Source of the DNA: Sulfuritalea sp.
Lineage (GTDB): Bacteria; Pseudomonadota; Gammaproteobacteria; Burkholderiales; Rhodocyclaceae
DNA: 64,000 nucleotides
Reading direction: 5' to 3'
NCBI GenBank assembly: GCA_016710465.1
Contig: JADJVS010000014.1
Location: forward strand, 744,001-808,000
Every line of letters starts with the position of its first letter. Position 1 is the first letter of the stretch. The position numbers and the translations under genes were made by a program. Positions 25,989-34,845 of the stretch are shown here, piece after piece. Below the pieces are notes generated by a model, which saw only the letters and a list, made by a program, of their open reading frames with translations, did not search any database and was not told the origin of the DNA.

Positions 25989-27094
25989 ACCCCGGCTTCG
26001 GCCTGTCCACGCTGCGGAGCTGGTGGCAGAAGCTGGTGGCGCCGCTCGACGGGCCGCTGATGACCATCACCGCTTTGCTGGTGCTGCTGGCCTTCGGCGT
26101 CATGACCAGCGCCTCGCCGGAACGCATCAACCCCCAGTTGCTTAACATGGCAGTTGCGCTTGCGGTGATGCGCGTGGTGGCCCAGGTGCCGCCGCAGCGC
26201 CTGATGCATCTGGCGGTGCCAATTTATCTGCTTGGGATACTGCTCCTGATCGCGGTAGCCCTGTTCGGCGACGTGTCCAAGGGCGCGCGGCGCTGGCTCA
26301 ACCTCGGCTTCATGCGCATCCAGCCCTCGGAACTGATGAAGATCGCCATGCCGCTCCTGCTGGCCTGGTTTTTCCAGAAGCGCGAGGCCATGCCGCGCAT
26401 GCGCGATTACGCCATTGCCGCCATCATGCTGCTGCTGCCGGTGGGCCTGATCGCGCGCCAGCCCGACCTCGGCACGGCGATCCTGGTGCTGGCCGCCGGT
26501 TTCTACGTGATCTTCTTCGCCGGCCTGTCGTGGAAGATCATGATCGGCATGGCGGTCGCCGCCATCGCCGCCGCGCCGCTGGCCTGGAACCTGTTGCACG
26601 ACTACCAGCGCCACCGCATCCTGACCCTGATCGATCCGGAAAAGGACCCGCTGGGCAAGGGCTTCCACATCATCCAGTCCACCATCGCCATCGGTTCCGG
26701 CGGCTTCTTCGGAAAGGGCTGGCGTTCCGGCACCCAGGCCCAACTCGAGTTCATTCCCGAACGGCATACCGACTTCATCTTCGCCGTGTTCTCGGAGGAA
26801 TTCGGCCTGCTCGGCAACCTTGTCCTGCTGGTGCTCTATGCCTTGCTGATCGGACGCGGGCTGATGATCGCCGCCAACGCGGCGACGCTGTTCTCGCGCC
26901 TGCTCGCCGGTGCCGTGACCATGATCTTCTTCACCTACGCCTTCGTGAACATGGGCATGGTTTCCGGCATCCTGCCCGTGGTCGGCGTGCCGCTGCCCCT
27001 GGTCAGCTACGGCGGCACGGCGCTGGTGACGCTGTTCCTCGGCATCGGCATACTCATGTCGATTCATGGCAACCGCATGCTGGTGCAGAAGTGA
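25985..27094 (+). CDS. mrdB: Peptidoglycan glycosyltransferase RodA (SEDS)
   Basis: A 369-aa SEDS-family polymerase with about ten membrane helices that partners PBP2. Family motifs include GARRWLNLG, RQPDLGTA, IIQSTIAIGSGG and the terminal VPLPLVSYGGTAL. The ATG at 25985 overlaps the mrdA stop. The stop in turn overlaps the GTG start of rlpA, so the three are translationally linked. Confidence 0.96.
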   Translation: MNPGFGLSTLRSWWQKLVAPLDGPLMTITALLVLLAFGVMTSASPERINPQLLNMAVALAVMRVVAQVPPQRLMHLAVPIYLLGILLLIAVALFGDVSKGARRWLNLGFMRIQPSELMKIAMPLLLAWFFQKREAMPRMRDYAIAAIMLLLPVGLIARQPDLGTAILVLAAGFYVIFFAGLSWKIMIGMAVAAIAAAPLAWNLLHDYQRHRILTLIDPEKDPLGKGFHIIQSTIAIGSGGFFGKGWRSGTQAQLEFIPERHTDFIFAVFSEEFGLLGNLVLLVLYALLIGRGLMIAANAATLFSRLLAGAVTMIFFTYAFVNMGMVSGILPVVGVPLPLVSYGGTALVTLFLGIGILMSIHGNRMLVQK

Positions 27095-28098
27095 TTCGCC
27101 TTGCGCCGCTGCTCTTGGCCCTGATGCTAGCCGCCTGTGGCACGCAGTCGCCACGGCCGGTTATCGATCGTGCCGATGGGCCGGAAATCGCCGTGCCGCC
27201 GGCGCCGACTCCCGTAATAACAAAGAAGGCCCAGCCGCCGGTGAAGTTCGGCGGCGGCTACAAGGACGACGGGCCGGGCGACAACCCGCCGGATATCGAC
27301 GCGATCCCGAATGCCGTGCCCAGGGCGGAGCCGCTGCACCGCTTCGCCAACAATCCGTATTCGGCGCTCGGCCGCGACTACGTGCCGCGACGCGAGCACA
27401 AGCCCTATGCGGGGCGCGGCATCGGTTCCTGGTATGGAAAGCGCTATCACGGGCAAAAGACGTCGAGCGGCGAGATCTACGACATGTACGCGATGACGGC
27501 AGCACATCCGATACTGCCGATTCCGTCCTACGCCCGCGTCAGCAATCCGGCCAACGGCCGTTCCGTGGTGGTGCGCATCAACGACCGCGGCCCCTTCCAT
27601 GCCGGGCGCGAGATCGATCTGTCATGGACCGCCGCCGCCAAGCTGGGCTACGTCGGCCAGGGCAGCGCCGTGGTCGACGTGGAGAGCGTGCTGCCGGGGC
27701 AGACGCTCGCCGTTGCCACCCCGCGAAGCGGAGAGCCAGGCACGCAAGGCGCGCCGACGCCGGCTCCTGCCGCCCCGCCGCCCGCGCGCGCCGCCGCGGA
27801 CGACGACCCGATCGCCCGGATCGCCGACGCCGACCCCGAACCGCCCTTGCCCCAGGTGCAGGATGCGCGCGGTCATTTCCTCCAGCTCGGCGCCTTCGGC
27901 AATCGCGACAATGCCGAAAGCCTGCGCGCGCGGTTGGCGCGCGAACTGGGCGATCTAGCCGGCAAGCTGGTGGTTCACCCGGCGGGCAAGATCTTCCGCG
28001 TGCAGCTTGGGCCCTGGCCCGATGCCGCCGCCGCCCAGCTCGCCAGCGCGCGCCTGCGCGACACGCTGGGCATGAACCCGGTGGTGGTACAGCGCTGA
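27091..28098 (+). CDS. rlpA: Septal-ring lytic transglycosylase lipoprotein RlpA
   Basis: A 335-aa lipoprotein. The GTG start at 27091 overlaps the mrdB stop and gives a perfect lipoprotein signal with lipobox LAAC near residue 15. A double-psi beta-barrel domain follows (GIGSWYGKRYHGQKTSSGE, near residues 110-200) and a C-terminal SPOR domain (about 260-335, FLQLGAFGNRDNAE). A Pro-rich segment after the lipobox contains copy 3 of the dispersed repeat (IAVPPAPTP). Confidence 0.92.
   Translation: MIRLAPLLLALMLAACGTQSPRPVIDRADGPEIAVPPAPTPVITKKAQPPVKFGGGYKDDGPGDNPPDIDAIPNAVPRAEPLHRFANNPYSALGRDYVPRREHKPYAGRGIGSWYGKRYHGQKTSSGEIYDMYAMTAAHPILPIPSYARVSNPANGRSVVVRINDRGPFHAGREIDLSWTAAAKLGYVGQGSAVVDVESVLPGQTLAVATPRSGEPGTQGAPTPAPAAPPPARAAADDDPIARIADADPEPPLPQVQDARGHFLQLGAFGNRDNAESLRARLARELGDLAGKLVVHPAGKIFRVQLGPWPDAAAAQLASARLRDTLGMNPVVVQR
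27189..27212 (-). repeat. Dispersed 25-bp repeat, copy 3 (inside rlpA)
   Basis: Reverse orientation of the core with one change. It is translated as AVPPAPT in the linker after the RlpA lipobox, where length variation is tolerated. Confidence 0.72.
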
Positions 28099-28137
28099 GC
28101 GGCCGGCCCCGGGCCGGGCTCTAACTCGCGGGATACC

Positions 28138-28168
28138 GTCCCGACGGTTGCGCGTCGGGACATATAAT
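28138..28168 (+). promoter_or_regulatory. dacA promoter with overlapping perfect inverted repeat
   Basis: A consensus -10 TATAAT lies at 28163-28168. Directly upstream GTCCCGAC (28138-28145) and GTCGGGAC (28154-28161) form perfect 8-bp arms around an 8-bp spacer, covering the place of the -35. This looks like an operator or activator site controlling dacA apart from the mre/mrd operon. Confidence 0.6.
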
Positions 28169-28196
28169 CCATCGCCTGACTTTCCACGGTTTCGCC

Positions 28197-29327
28197 ATGC
28201 GTTTTCTCGCTCTGCTGTTCGCCCTGCTGACCCTGTCGGCGGCCCACGCCCAAACACTTCCCGCCCCCACGCTGAGCGCGCGCGCCTGGATCCTGATGGA
28301 CCATGCCAGCGGTCAGGTGCTGGCGGCGCAGGAACCCGACCTCAAGCTCGAACCGGCGTCACTGACCAAGGTGATGACCACTTACCTCGTCGCCGAGGCT
28401 TTGCAGCAGAAGCGTCTGTCGCTGCAGCAGACGGTGACGGTTTCCGAGCGCGCCTGGCGCACCCAGGGCTCGCGCAGCTTCGTGCCGGTCAACAAGGCTG
28501 TCGAAGTCGATGCCCTGTTCAAGGGCATGGTGATCCAGTCCGGCAACGACGCCTCGGTGGCACTGGCCGAGGCGGTCGCCGGCAGCGAGGACCAGTTTGC
28601 GGCGATGATGAATCGCACGGCGCAGCGACTCGGCCTCAAGGACACGAATTTCCTCAATTCCAGCGGCTACTTCGAGGGGCCGGCGCCGACCCATTACTCG
28701 ACCGCGCGCGACCTGGCGAAGCTCGCCGCGGCACTGATCCGCGACCATCCGGAAACCCATGCCCTGCATGCGATGAAGGAATACACCTACGCCGGCATCC
28801 GTCAGCACAACCGCAACCGCCTGCTGTGGGCCGATCCGACGGTGGATGGCCTCAAGACCGGGCATTCCAGCGCCGCCGGCTACTGCCTGATCGCCACGGC
28901 AAGGCGCGGCCCGCGTCGATTGATCTCGGTGGTGCTTGGCACCGCCTCGGAAGATGCGCGCGCCAGGGATTCCCTCAACTTGCTGAACTGGGGCTTTACG
29001 GCTTTCGATGCGGTCAAGCTCTACGACAAGGGGCAGGCCATTTCCCAGCTCAAGGTTTTCAAGGGCGCCCAGAACGCTGTCGGTGCCGGCTTCAATGAGG
29101 ATTTCGTCGTCTCGGTGCCGCGCGGCATGGCCGACAAGGTTGCCGCCCAACTGGTCAGCCGTCAGCCGCTGGTGGCGCCCATCGCCGCCGGCAGCCCGGT
29201 CGGCACCGTGAAGCTGACGGTGGGCGGCCAGCCCTGGGGCGAGTACCCGGTGGTCGCCCAGAGCGAGGTTCCGGTGGCGGGTCTGCTGGGTCGTTTGTGG
29301 GACGACATCCGCCTCTTCTTCCAATGA
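28197..29327 (+). CDS. dacA: D-alanyl-D-alanine carboxypeptidase (PBP5/6 family)
   Basis: A 376-aa periplasmic enzyme that trims the terminal D-Ala of peptidoglycan stem peptides. Signal peptide 1-19 (ending SAAHA), nucleophile Ser55 in SLTK, the SGN motif (IQSGNDAS) and KTG (DGLKTGHS) are present. The C-terminal domain ends with the amphipathic membrane-anchoring helix (LGRLWDDIRLFFQ). Its stop overlaps the aminotransferase start by 4 bp, tying D-Ala release to D-amino-acid metabolism. Confidence 0.95.
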   Translation: MRFLALLFALLTLSAAHAQTLPAPTLSARAWILMDHASGQVLAAQEPDLKLEPASLTKVMTTYLVAEALQQKRLSLQQTVTVSERAWRTQGSRSFVPVNKAVEVDALFKGMVIQSGNDASVALAEAVAGSEDQFAAMMNRTAQRLGLKDTNFLNSSGYFEGPAPTHYSTARDLAKLAAALIRDHPETHALHAMKEYTYAGIRQHNRNRLLWADPTVDGLKTGHSSAAGYCLIATARRGPRRLISVVLGTASEDARARDSLNLLNWGFTAFDAVKLYDKGQAISQLKVFKGAQNAVGAGFNEDFVVSVPRGMADKVAAQLVSRQPLVAPIAAGSPVGTVKLTVGGQPWGEYPVVAQSEVPVAGLLGRLWDDIRLFFQ

Positions 29328-30199
29328 CGGCGCGAATCTTCCTCAATGGCCGCTGGCTGCCGCCCGAGGAGGCGCGGGTTCCGGTCATGGATCGCGGCTT
29401 CCTCTTCGGCGATGGTGTCTATGAGGTAATCCCGGTCTATTCGCGGCGACCCTTCCGCCTCGAACAGCACCTGCAGCGCCTGCAGCACAGCCTCGACGGC
29501 ATCCAGCTCGCCAATCCGCATGGCATGAAGGAGTGGATCGGCTTCGTTACGCAACTGGCCGCCGAGGCCGAATGGGAAGACCAGTCAATCTACATCCAGG
29601 TCACGCGCGGGCCGATGGCGGTGCGCAACCACGCCTTCCCGAAGGAGGTGGTGCCGACCTCGGTAATCCTCGCCGAGCCGATGGTCACGCCGCCGGCCAG
29701 CCAGCGCGAACAGGGCATCGCCGCCGTGTCGGCGGCCGACATCCGCTGGCTGCGCTGCGACCTCAAGACCACGTCGCTGCTGGCCAACTGCCTGCTGCGC
29801 CAGATGGCGGTGGCTGCCGGTTGCGTCGAGACCGTGCTGTTCCGCGACGGCTTCCTCACCGAGGGCTCGGCCTCGTCGATCTTTGTCATCAAGGACGGCA
29901 CGCTGCTGGCGCCGATCCAGAACCACCTGATGCTGCCCGGCATCACCTATGACGTCATCCTCGAACTGGCCGCCCGCCACGGCTTGCCGCATCAGGTGCG
30001 CGACATCACCGAGGCCGAAACGCGCGCCGCCGACGAGCTCTGGATGTGCTCCTCGACCAAGGAGGTGCTGCCGATTGTTGTGCTCGATGGCAACGCAGTT
30101 GGCAAAAGAGTCGGCGCTGGCGGCACGCCGGGCCCGCTGTTCGCGGCGATGTACGCCTGGTATCAGGAGTTCAAGGCGACGGTGATGCGGGGCGGCTGA
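29324..30199 (+). CDS. dat: D-amino-acid (D-alanine) aminotransferase
   Basis: A 291-aa fold-type IV PLP enzyme that interconverts D-Ala and D-Glu with their keto acids. The Schiff-base lysine is Lys148 (CDLKTTSLLAN), and the N-terminal MDRGFLFGDGVYEV motif is typical. Near the C-terminus a copy of the dispersed repeat adds RVGAGGT before PGPLFAAMYAWYQEF, where relatives carry a shorter turn. The ATG overlaps the dacA stop. Confidence 0.92.
   Translation: MTARIFLNGRWLPPEEARVPVMDRGFLFGDGVYEVIPVYSRRPFRLEQHLQRLQHSLDGIQLANPHGMKEWIGFVTQLAAEAEWEDQSIYIQVTRGPMAVRNHAFPKEVVPTSVILAEPMVTPPASQREQGIAAVSAADIRWLRCDLKTTSLLANCLLRQMAVAAGCVETVLFRDGFLTEGSASSIFVIKDGTLLAPIQNHLMLPGITYDVILELAARHGLPHQVRDITEAETRAADELWMCSSTKEVLPIVVLDGNAVGKRVGAGGTPGPLFAAMYAWYQEFKATVMRGG
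30106..30130 (+). repeat. Dispersed 25-bp repeat, copy 4 (inside dat)
   Basis: Full core GTCGGCGCTGGCGGCACG, translated as RVGAGGT in a surface turn of the aminotransferase. It looks like an in-frame insertion of about six codons relative to the family pattern. Confidence 0.82.
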
Positions 30200-30462
30200 T
30201 GGAAAAGCAAGGCCTGCTGGAGTTTCCCTGCGATTTTCCGCTCAAGATCATGGGCACCGCTGCGCCGGATTTCGCCCAGGCCATTGCCGCCGTGGTTGGC
30301 GAACATGCGCGCGACTTCGACCCGGCGACGATCGAAATGCGCGCGTCGAGCGGCGGCAAATACCTTTCGCTGACCTGCACCGTGCGTGCCACCTCGCAGG
30401 CCCAGCTCGACACGCTCTACCGCGCACTCACCTCGCATCCCATGGTCAAGGTGGTGCTTTAG
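30199..30462 (+). CDS. ybeD: DUF493/YbeD family protein
   Basis: An 87-aa ferredoxin-like-fold protein of the YbeD family, regularly encoded next to lipB. The LLEFPCDFPLKIMG start and the SSGGKYLSLTCTV strand are typical. Proposed to be a small regulatory domain; function unproven. Overlaps dat by one base and lies 2 bp before lipB. Confidence 0.9.
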   Translation: MEKQGLLEFPCDFPLKIMGTAAPDFAQAIAAVVGEHARDFDPATIEMRASSGGKYLSLTCTVRATSQAQLDTLYRALTSHPMVKVVL

Positions 30463-30464
30463 CG

Positions 30465-31097
30465 ATGAATGCGCCGCTGCTGCGCGAGCTCGGCCGCGTG
30501 GATTACGCACCGACCTTCGCCGCAATGCAGGATTTCACCGCCACGCGCGGCGCCGATACGGCCGACGAGCTGTGGCTGTGCGAGCACCCGCCGGTATTCA
30601 CCCAGGGCCTCTCGGGCCGGCCCGAACACCTGCTGGCCGATATCGGCATCCCCGTGGTGCAGATCGACCGCGGCGGCCAGATTACCTACCACGGCCCCGG
30701 CCAGGTGGTGATCTACCTGCTGCTCGACCTGCGCCGGCGCGGCTACTCGGTGCGCGGACTGGTGCATCGCATCGAGCAGGCGGTGATCGACCTGCTGGCG
30801 GACTACGAGGTCAGTGCCGAACGCCGCGAGGGCGCGCCCGGCGTCTATGTCGGCGCCGCCAAGATCGCCGCCCTGGGCCTGCGCATCAAGCACGGCTGCA
30901 GCTATCACGGCGTCTCGCTCAACATCGACATGGACCTCGCGCCCTACGCCGCGATAAACCCCTGCGGCTATGCGGGCATGGCGGTGACGCAATTGAGTGC
31001 GTGTTCTCCACAATGGCGCGGCGGCACCGAAGCTGCGATAGTAGGCAGGCAACTGGCTGGGCATCTCGCCCGGCAACTCGAAACGAGCGACACATGA
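30465..31097 (+). CDS. lipB: Octanoyl-(acyl carrier protein) transferase LipB
   Basis: A 210-aa enzyme that moves octanoyl from ACP to lipoate-dependent proteins. The RGGQITYHGPGQ motif, the catalytic Lys in AAKIAALGLR and Cys in NPCGYAG are present. Followed by lipA with a 4-bp overlap. The last 30 residues are less conserved. Confidence 0.95.
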   Translation: MNAPLLRELGRVDYAPTFAAMQDFTATRGADTADELWLCEHPPVFTQGLSGRPEHLLADIGIPVVQIDRGGQITYHGPGQVVIYLLLDLRRRGYSVRGLVHRIEQAVIDLLADYEVSAERREGAPGVYVGAAKIAALGLRIKHGCSYHGVSLNIDMDLAPYAAINPCGYAGMAVTQLSACSPQWRGGTEAAIVGRQLAGHLARQLETSDT

Positions 31098-32035
31098 CGA
31101 CCAAGCAGAAAGGCGAAGCCAAGACCGCGCGCATCCCGATTAAGGTGGTGCCGGCCGAAACGACGCTGAAGAAACCTTCGTGGATACGCGTCAAGGCCGG
31201 CAACAGCGCAGCGCGTTTCGGCGAGATCAAGCAGATCCTGCGCGAGCACCACCTGCACACGGTCTGCGAGGAAGCCACTTGCCCCAACATCGGTGAGTGC
31301 TTCGGCAAGGGCACGGCCACCTTCATGATCCTCGGCGACCTGTGCACCCGGCGCTGCCCCTTCTGCGACGTCGGCCACGGCAAGCCGCTGCCGCCGGATG
31401 CCGAGGAGCCGGAAAAGCTCGCGCGCACCATCGCGGCGATGAAGTTGAAATACGTCGTCATCACCAGCGTGGATCGCGACGACCTGCGCGACGGCGGCGC
31501 CCAGCACTTCGCCGACTGCATCGCCAAGGTGCGCGAGTATTCGCCGGGAACGAAGATCGAAGTGCTGGTGCCGGACTTCCGCGGCCGGCTGGACATTGCG
31601 ATCGAGATCCTCGCCACGACGCCGCCCGACGTGATGAACCACAACATGGAAACCGTGCCGCGCCTCTACAAGCAGGCGCGGCCGGGCGCCGACTACGCGC
31701 ACTCGCTACAACTGCTTAAGGCCTTCAGGGCGCGCGTTCCCGGCGTGCCGACCAAGTCAGGCCTGATGGTGGGCCTGGGCGAGACCGATGAGGAAATCCT
31801 CGACACCCTGCACGACCTGCGCGTCCACGACGTCGAGATGCTGACCATCGGCCAGTATCTGGCGCCTTCCGGCCACCACCTGCCGGTGCTGCGCTACGTG
31901 CATCCCGATGTGTTCGCCATGTATGCCCGCGAAGCCGAGGCGATGGGTTTTACCAACGCCGCCAGCGCGCCGCTGGTGCGATCAAGTTATCACGCCGACC
32001 AGCAGGCGCATGGGGCGGGGGTTGCCGGCACCTGA
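31094..32035 (+). CDS. lipA: Lipoyl synthase
   Basis: A 313-aa radical-SAM enzyme that inserts two sulfurs into octanoyl groups. The radical-SAM cluster motif is CTRRCPFC, and the auxiliary cluster cysteines lie in CEEATCPNIGEC. The C-terminal RSSYHADQQ motif that completes the auxiliary cluster is intact. The stop codon coincides with the first bases of dispersed-repeat copy 5. Confidence 0.96.
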   Translation: MTTKQKGEAKTARIPIKVVPAETTLKKPSWIRVKAGNSAARFGEIKQILREHHLHTVCEEATCPNIGECFGKGTATFMILGDLCTRRCPFCDVGHGKPLPPDAEEPEKLARTIAAMKLKYVVITSVDRDDLRDGGAQHFADCIAKVREYSPGTKIEVLVPDFRGRLDIAIEILATTPPDVMNHNMETVPRLYKQARPGADYAHSLQLLKAFRARVPGVPTKSGLMVGLGETDEEILDTLHDLRVHDVEMLTIGQYLAPSGHHLPVLRYVHPDVFAMYAREAEAMGFTNAASAPLVRSSYHADQQAHGAGVAGT

Positions 32036-32060
32036 GAGTCGGCGCTGGCGACACGGCGAT
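32034..32060 (+). repeat. Dispersed 25-bp repeat, copy 5 (at the lipA stop)
   Basis: Carries GTCGGCGCTGGCGACACGG followed by CGAT, two changes from the core. It fills the 27-bp gap between the converging lipA and LplT-PlsC genes. Confidence 0.8.
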
Positions 32061-32062
32061 CT

Positions 32063-33937
32063 TCAGGCCAGTTCGCCGCGCAGCGCCGCCACCTCCGCCT
32101 GCAGCCGCTCCGGCGTCGCCTCGGCGGCAGGCACCGCGGTGCCCATGACGAGCTCGATCTTCGAGTAGACGCCGCGACGGAAGGGCCGGGTCATGGCCGC
32201 ACCGTCCTTGCGCGAGAAGAAGCTGCCCCACAGCCCGCGCAGGGCCATGGGCACCACGGGTACCGGGTTACGCCCGAGGATGCGCGTGATGCCCGGGCGG
32301 AAGGGGTTGATCTTGCCGTCGGCGGTGATCTTGCCTTCGGGGAAGATGCCGACCAGATCGCCGGCGTCGAGCGCCTTGCCGACTTCCTCGAAGGCCTTTT
32401 CCATCATCGCCGGGTCTTCCTTGGCTGATGCAATCGGGATGGCCTTGCTGGTGCGGAAGACGAAATTGAGCACCGGCCAGCGGAAGATCTGGTGGTCCAT
32501 GACGAAGCGGATCGGGCGCTTGCAGGCGGCCATGATCACCAGCGCATCGACGAAGCTGACGTGGTTGCAGACGATCACCGCCGGGCCGTCTTCGGGGATT
32601 TCGGCGAGCTCCCTGACGCGCAGGCGATACACGCTGTGGATCAGAATCCAGATGATGAAGCGCAACAGGAATTCGGGCACCAGGCCGTAGATGAACAGCG
32701 CCACGGCGGCATTGCACACGGCGGCGACCGCGAACAGCATGGGGATGGAGAGGCCGGCGGCGAGCATGCCGGCGGCGGCCAGCGCGCCGACCACCATGAA
32801 CAGCGCGTTCATGATGTTATTGGCGGCGATGATGCGCGCGCCGTGCTCGGGGTTGGAACGCTGCTGCACCAGGGCGTAGAGCGGCACGATGAAGAAGCCG
32901 CCGAAGATGCCGATCAGCGCCAGGTCAAGCAGCACGCGCCAGGTCGAGCCCAACTGCATCAGGCCCAGGGCGCCCAGTCCGGCGGCCGGCGTCGCCGGCG
33001 AAGCCAAGGCGAGGTCGAGCGCGAACAGTGTCAGGCCGATCGATCCCAGCGGCACCAGACCCAGCTCGACGCGCTTTGCCGAGAGCTTCTCGCACAGCAG
33101 CGAGCCGACGCCGATGCCGAAGGTGAAGGTGGCCAGCAACAGCGTCACGGCGGTCTCGCTGCCGCCCAGCACGTTCTTGGTGTAGGCCGGGAACTGGGCG
33201 AGGAACAGCGCGCCGAACAGCCAGAACCAGGAGATGCCCATGATGGAGAGGAACACCGTCTGGTTCTCGCGCGCGAAGTTGATGTTGCGCCAGGTCTCGG
33301 TCAGCGGGTTGGCGCTGATCGCAAGAGTCGGCGCTGGCGGCACGGCGACGGGGATACCACGCGAGGCGAGGTAGCCACCGACGGCGATGGCAAGGCCCAC
33401 CACGGTGATCCACGTCGTGCCGTCGCCGCTGCCGGCGAGCAGGCCGCCGAGCAGCGTACCGAGCAGGATGGCGACGAAGGTGCCGGCCTCGATCAGCGCA
33501 TTGCCGCCGACCAGTTCCTCGTTCTTCAGGTGTTGCGGCAGGATCGCGTACTTGACCGGGCCGAACAGCGTCGAGTGCAGGCCGAGCAGGAACAGCCCCG
33601 CGAAAAGCACGGCGAGGCTATGCAGCCAGAAGCCGGCGCCGCAGATCAGCACGATGGCGATTTCGAGCAGCTTGACCATGCGCGCCAGCGCCGACTTGTC
33701 GTACTTGTCGGCGAGCTGCCCGGCGGTGGCCGAGAAGAGGAAGAAGGGCAGGATGAACACTCCCGCCGCGAGGTTGGCCAGCAGCTCGGGCTTGAGCGTG
33801 GTCCAGGTCGCCGCCTGGAAGGTCAGCAGCACCACCATCGCGTTCTTCAGCACGTTGTCGTTGAGTGCGCCGAGGAACTGGGTGACGAACAGCGGGGCGA
33901 AGCGGCGCGCGCGCAGCAGGCCGGATTGGTTGCTCAT
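32063..33937 (-). CDS. LplT-type transporter fused to PlsC-type acyltransferase
   Basis: A 624-aa fusion. Residues 1 to about 420 are a 12-helix MFS transporter of the LplT lysophospholipid flippase type (FLGALNDNVLKNAM near the start). Residues 430-624 are a 1-acylglycerol-phosphate acyltransferase with the HX4D motif at His459 (NHVSFVD) and FPEGKIT. The AMP-binding ligase domain of full Aas proteins is absent. Likely imports lysophospholipids and re-acylates them using acyl-CoA or acyl-ACP. A loop at about residues 195-205 holds copy 6 of the repeat (AVPPAPTL). Confidence 0.85.
   Translation of the reverse strand: MSNQSGLLRARRFAPLFVTQFLGALNDNVLKNAMVVLLTFQAATWTTLKPELLANLAAGVFILPFFLFSATAGQLADKYDKSALARMVKLLEIAIVLICGAGFWLHSLAVLFAGLFLLGLHSTLFGPVKYAILPQHLKNEELVGGNALIEAGTFVAILLGTLLGGLLAGSGDGTTWITVVGLAIAVGGYLASRGIPVAVPPAPTLAISANPLTETWRNINFARENQTVFLSIMGISWFWLFGALFLAQFPAYTKNVLGGSETAVTLLLATFTFGIGVGSLLCEKLSAKRVELGLVPLGSIGLTLFALDLALASPATPAAGLGALGLMQLGSTWRVLLDLALIGIFGGFFIVPLYALVQQRSNPEHGARIIAANNIMNALFMVVGALAAAGMLAAGLSIPMLFAVAAVCNAAVALFIYGLVPEFLLRFIIWILIHSVYRLRVRELAEIPEDGPAVIVCNHVSFVDALVIMAACKRPIRFVMDHQIFRWPVLNFVFRTSKAIPIASAKEDPAMMEKAFEEVGKALDAGDLVGIFPEGKITADGKINPFRPGITRILGRNPVPVVPMALRGLWGSFFSRKDGAAMTRPFRRGVYSKIELVMGTAVPAAEATPERLQAEVAALRGELA
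33323..33348 (+). repeat. Dispersed 25-bp repeat, copy 6 (inside the LplT-PlsC gene)
   Basis: Full core GTCGGCGCTGGCGGCACGG. On the coding strand it reads AVPPAPTL in the cytoplasmic loop between the two halves of the transporter. Confidence 0.85.
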
Positions 33938-33975
33938 GGGGGTTCCTTTGCGGATTCCGGGCGAAGTGGCGGATT

Positions 33976-34845
33976 CTAAGCGGATTGCATGGCGGGCCGG
34001 GGCGGATTGCCGGACGGCGGCGGCAGCGTGCGCAGGCGCAGCGGCGCGCCGCCCAGTCCGGCGCGTTCCATCCAGGCGAACACCGAGTCCACCGTCACGG
34101 TGTCGATTTGCCCGGCCATGCGGCGGTTGAAGGGGTGGTCGTCGAAGGCGATGTGGGCCGTGCCGACGCGGGCGCCGAGGCGCGTCATGGCGTCGATGCG
34201 CAGCGTGGTCGGCCGGTAGTCCTGGCGCCGCAACCAGTCGCGCGCCGTACTGCGGCTGACCACGCCGGGGTCAGCGAGCAGGGCCAGGGTCTCGATCGCC
34301 CACTGGTTGCTCTGCTGGTAGTAGCCGGACCAGGGGTAGGCCAGCATGTTGTAGTGCGGCTCGTGCAGCGTGGCGAGCAGGCCGTCGTCCTTCAGGCCGC
34401 CGATGACGCGGGCCGCCAGCTCGGGCTTCAGCGCGACCACGCCGGCTTCGTGCAGGTAGAGGCCGTCGCCGAAGAATTCGGCCAGGCCCTGGCGGTACAG
34501 CGTGCTACGGCTGGAGCCGCACTCGTTGAGCTTGTGCACCACGCGCCAGGCGCCGCGCCCGGCGAGCGCGGACTCGTCACGGTAGGCGATGCCGAGGTGC
34601 GAATAGCGCAGGCCGTATTTCGAGAGATCCTGCCCGGCGCGGGCGATCAGCAGCACGCGGCTGCCGTCGCGCTGCGCCAGTTCATCGAGCTGGGTGGCGA
34701 CGCTGGCGGCCAGCGCCAGGTCGCGGCGCATCGTGTCGAGCGTCGGGCGACGCGGTTCGCAGTTCTGCCCGGCGAGGGCGGTGCCGGCGAGCACGGCTGC
34801 CGCGACGAAGGCCAGCACGTGGCGCAGGAGAGCGGTCGTTTTCAT
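33976..34845 (-). CDS. DUF2145 domain secreted protein
   Basis: A 289-aa protein with a signal peptide (1-25, ending GTALA) that matches the DUF2145 pattern: RRPTLDTMRRDLALA near the start, YSHLGIAYRD, a conserved NECG segment and the HYNMLAYPWSGYYQQSNQW block. The family is secreted and uncharacterised. The ATG overlaps the stop of the gene upstream, so the two are co-translated. Confidence 0.75.
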   Translation of the reverse strand: MKTTALLRHVLAFVAAAVLAGTALAGQNCEPRRPTLDTMRRDLALAASVATQLDELAQRDGSRVLLIARAGQDLSKYGLRYSHLGIAYRDESALAGRGAWRVVHKLNECGSSRSTLYRQGLAEFFGDGLYLHEAGVVALKPELAARVIGGLKDDGLLATLHEPHYNMLAYPWSGYYQQSNQWAIETLALLADPGVVSRSTARDWLRRQDYRPTTLRIDAMTRLGARVGTAHIAFDDHPFNRRMAGQIDTVTVDSVFAWMERAGLGGAPLRLRTLPPPSGNPPRPAMQSA

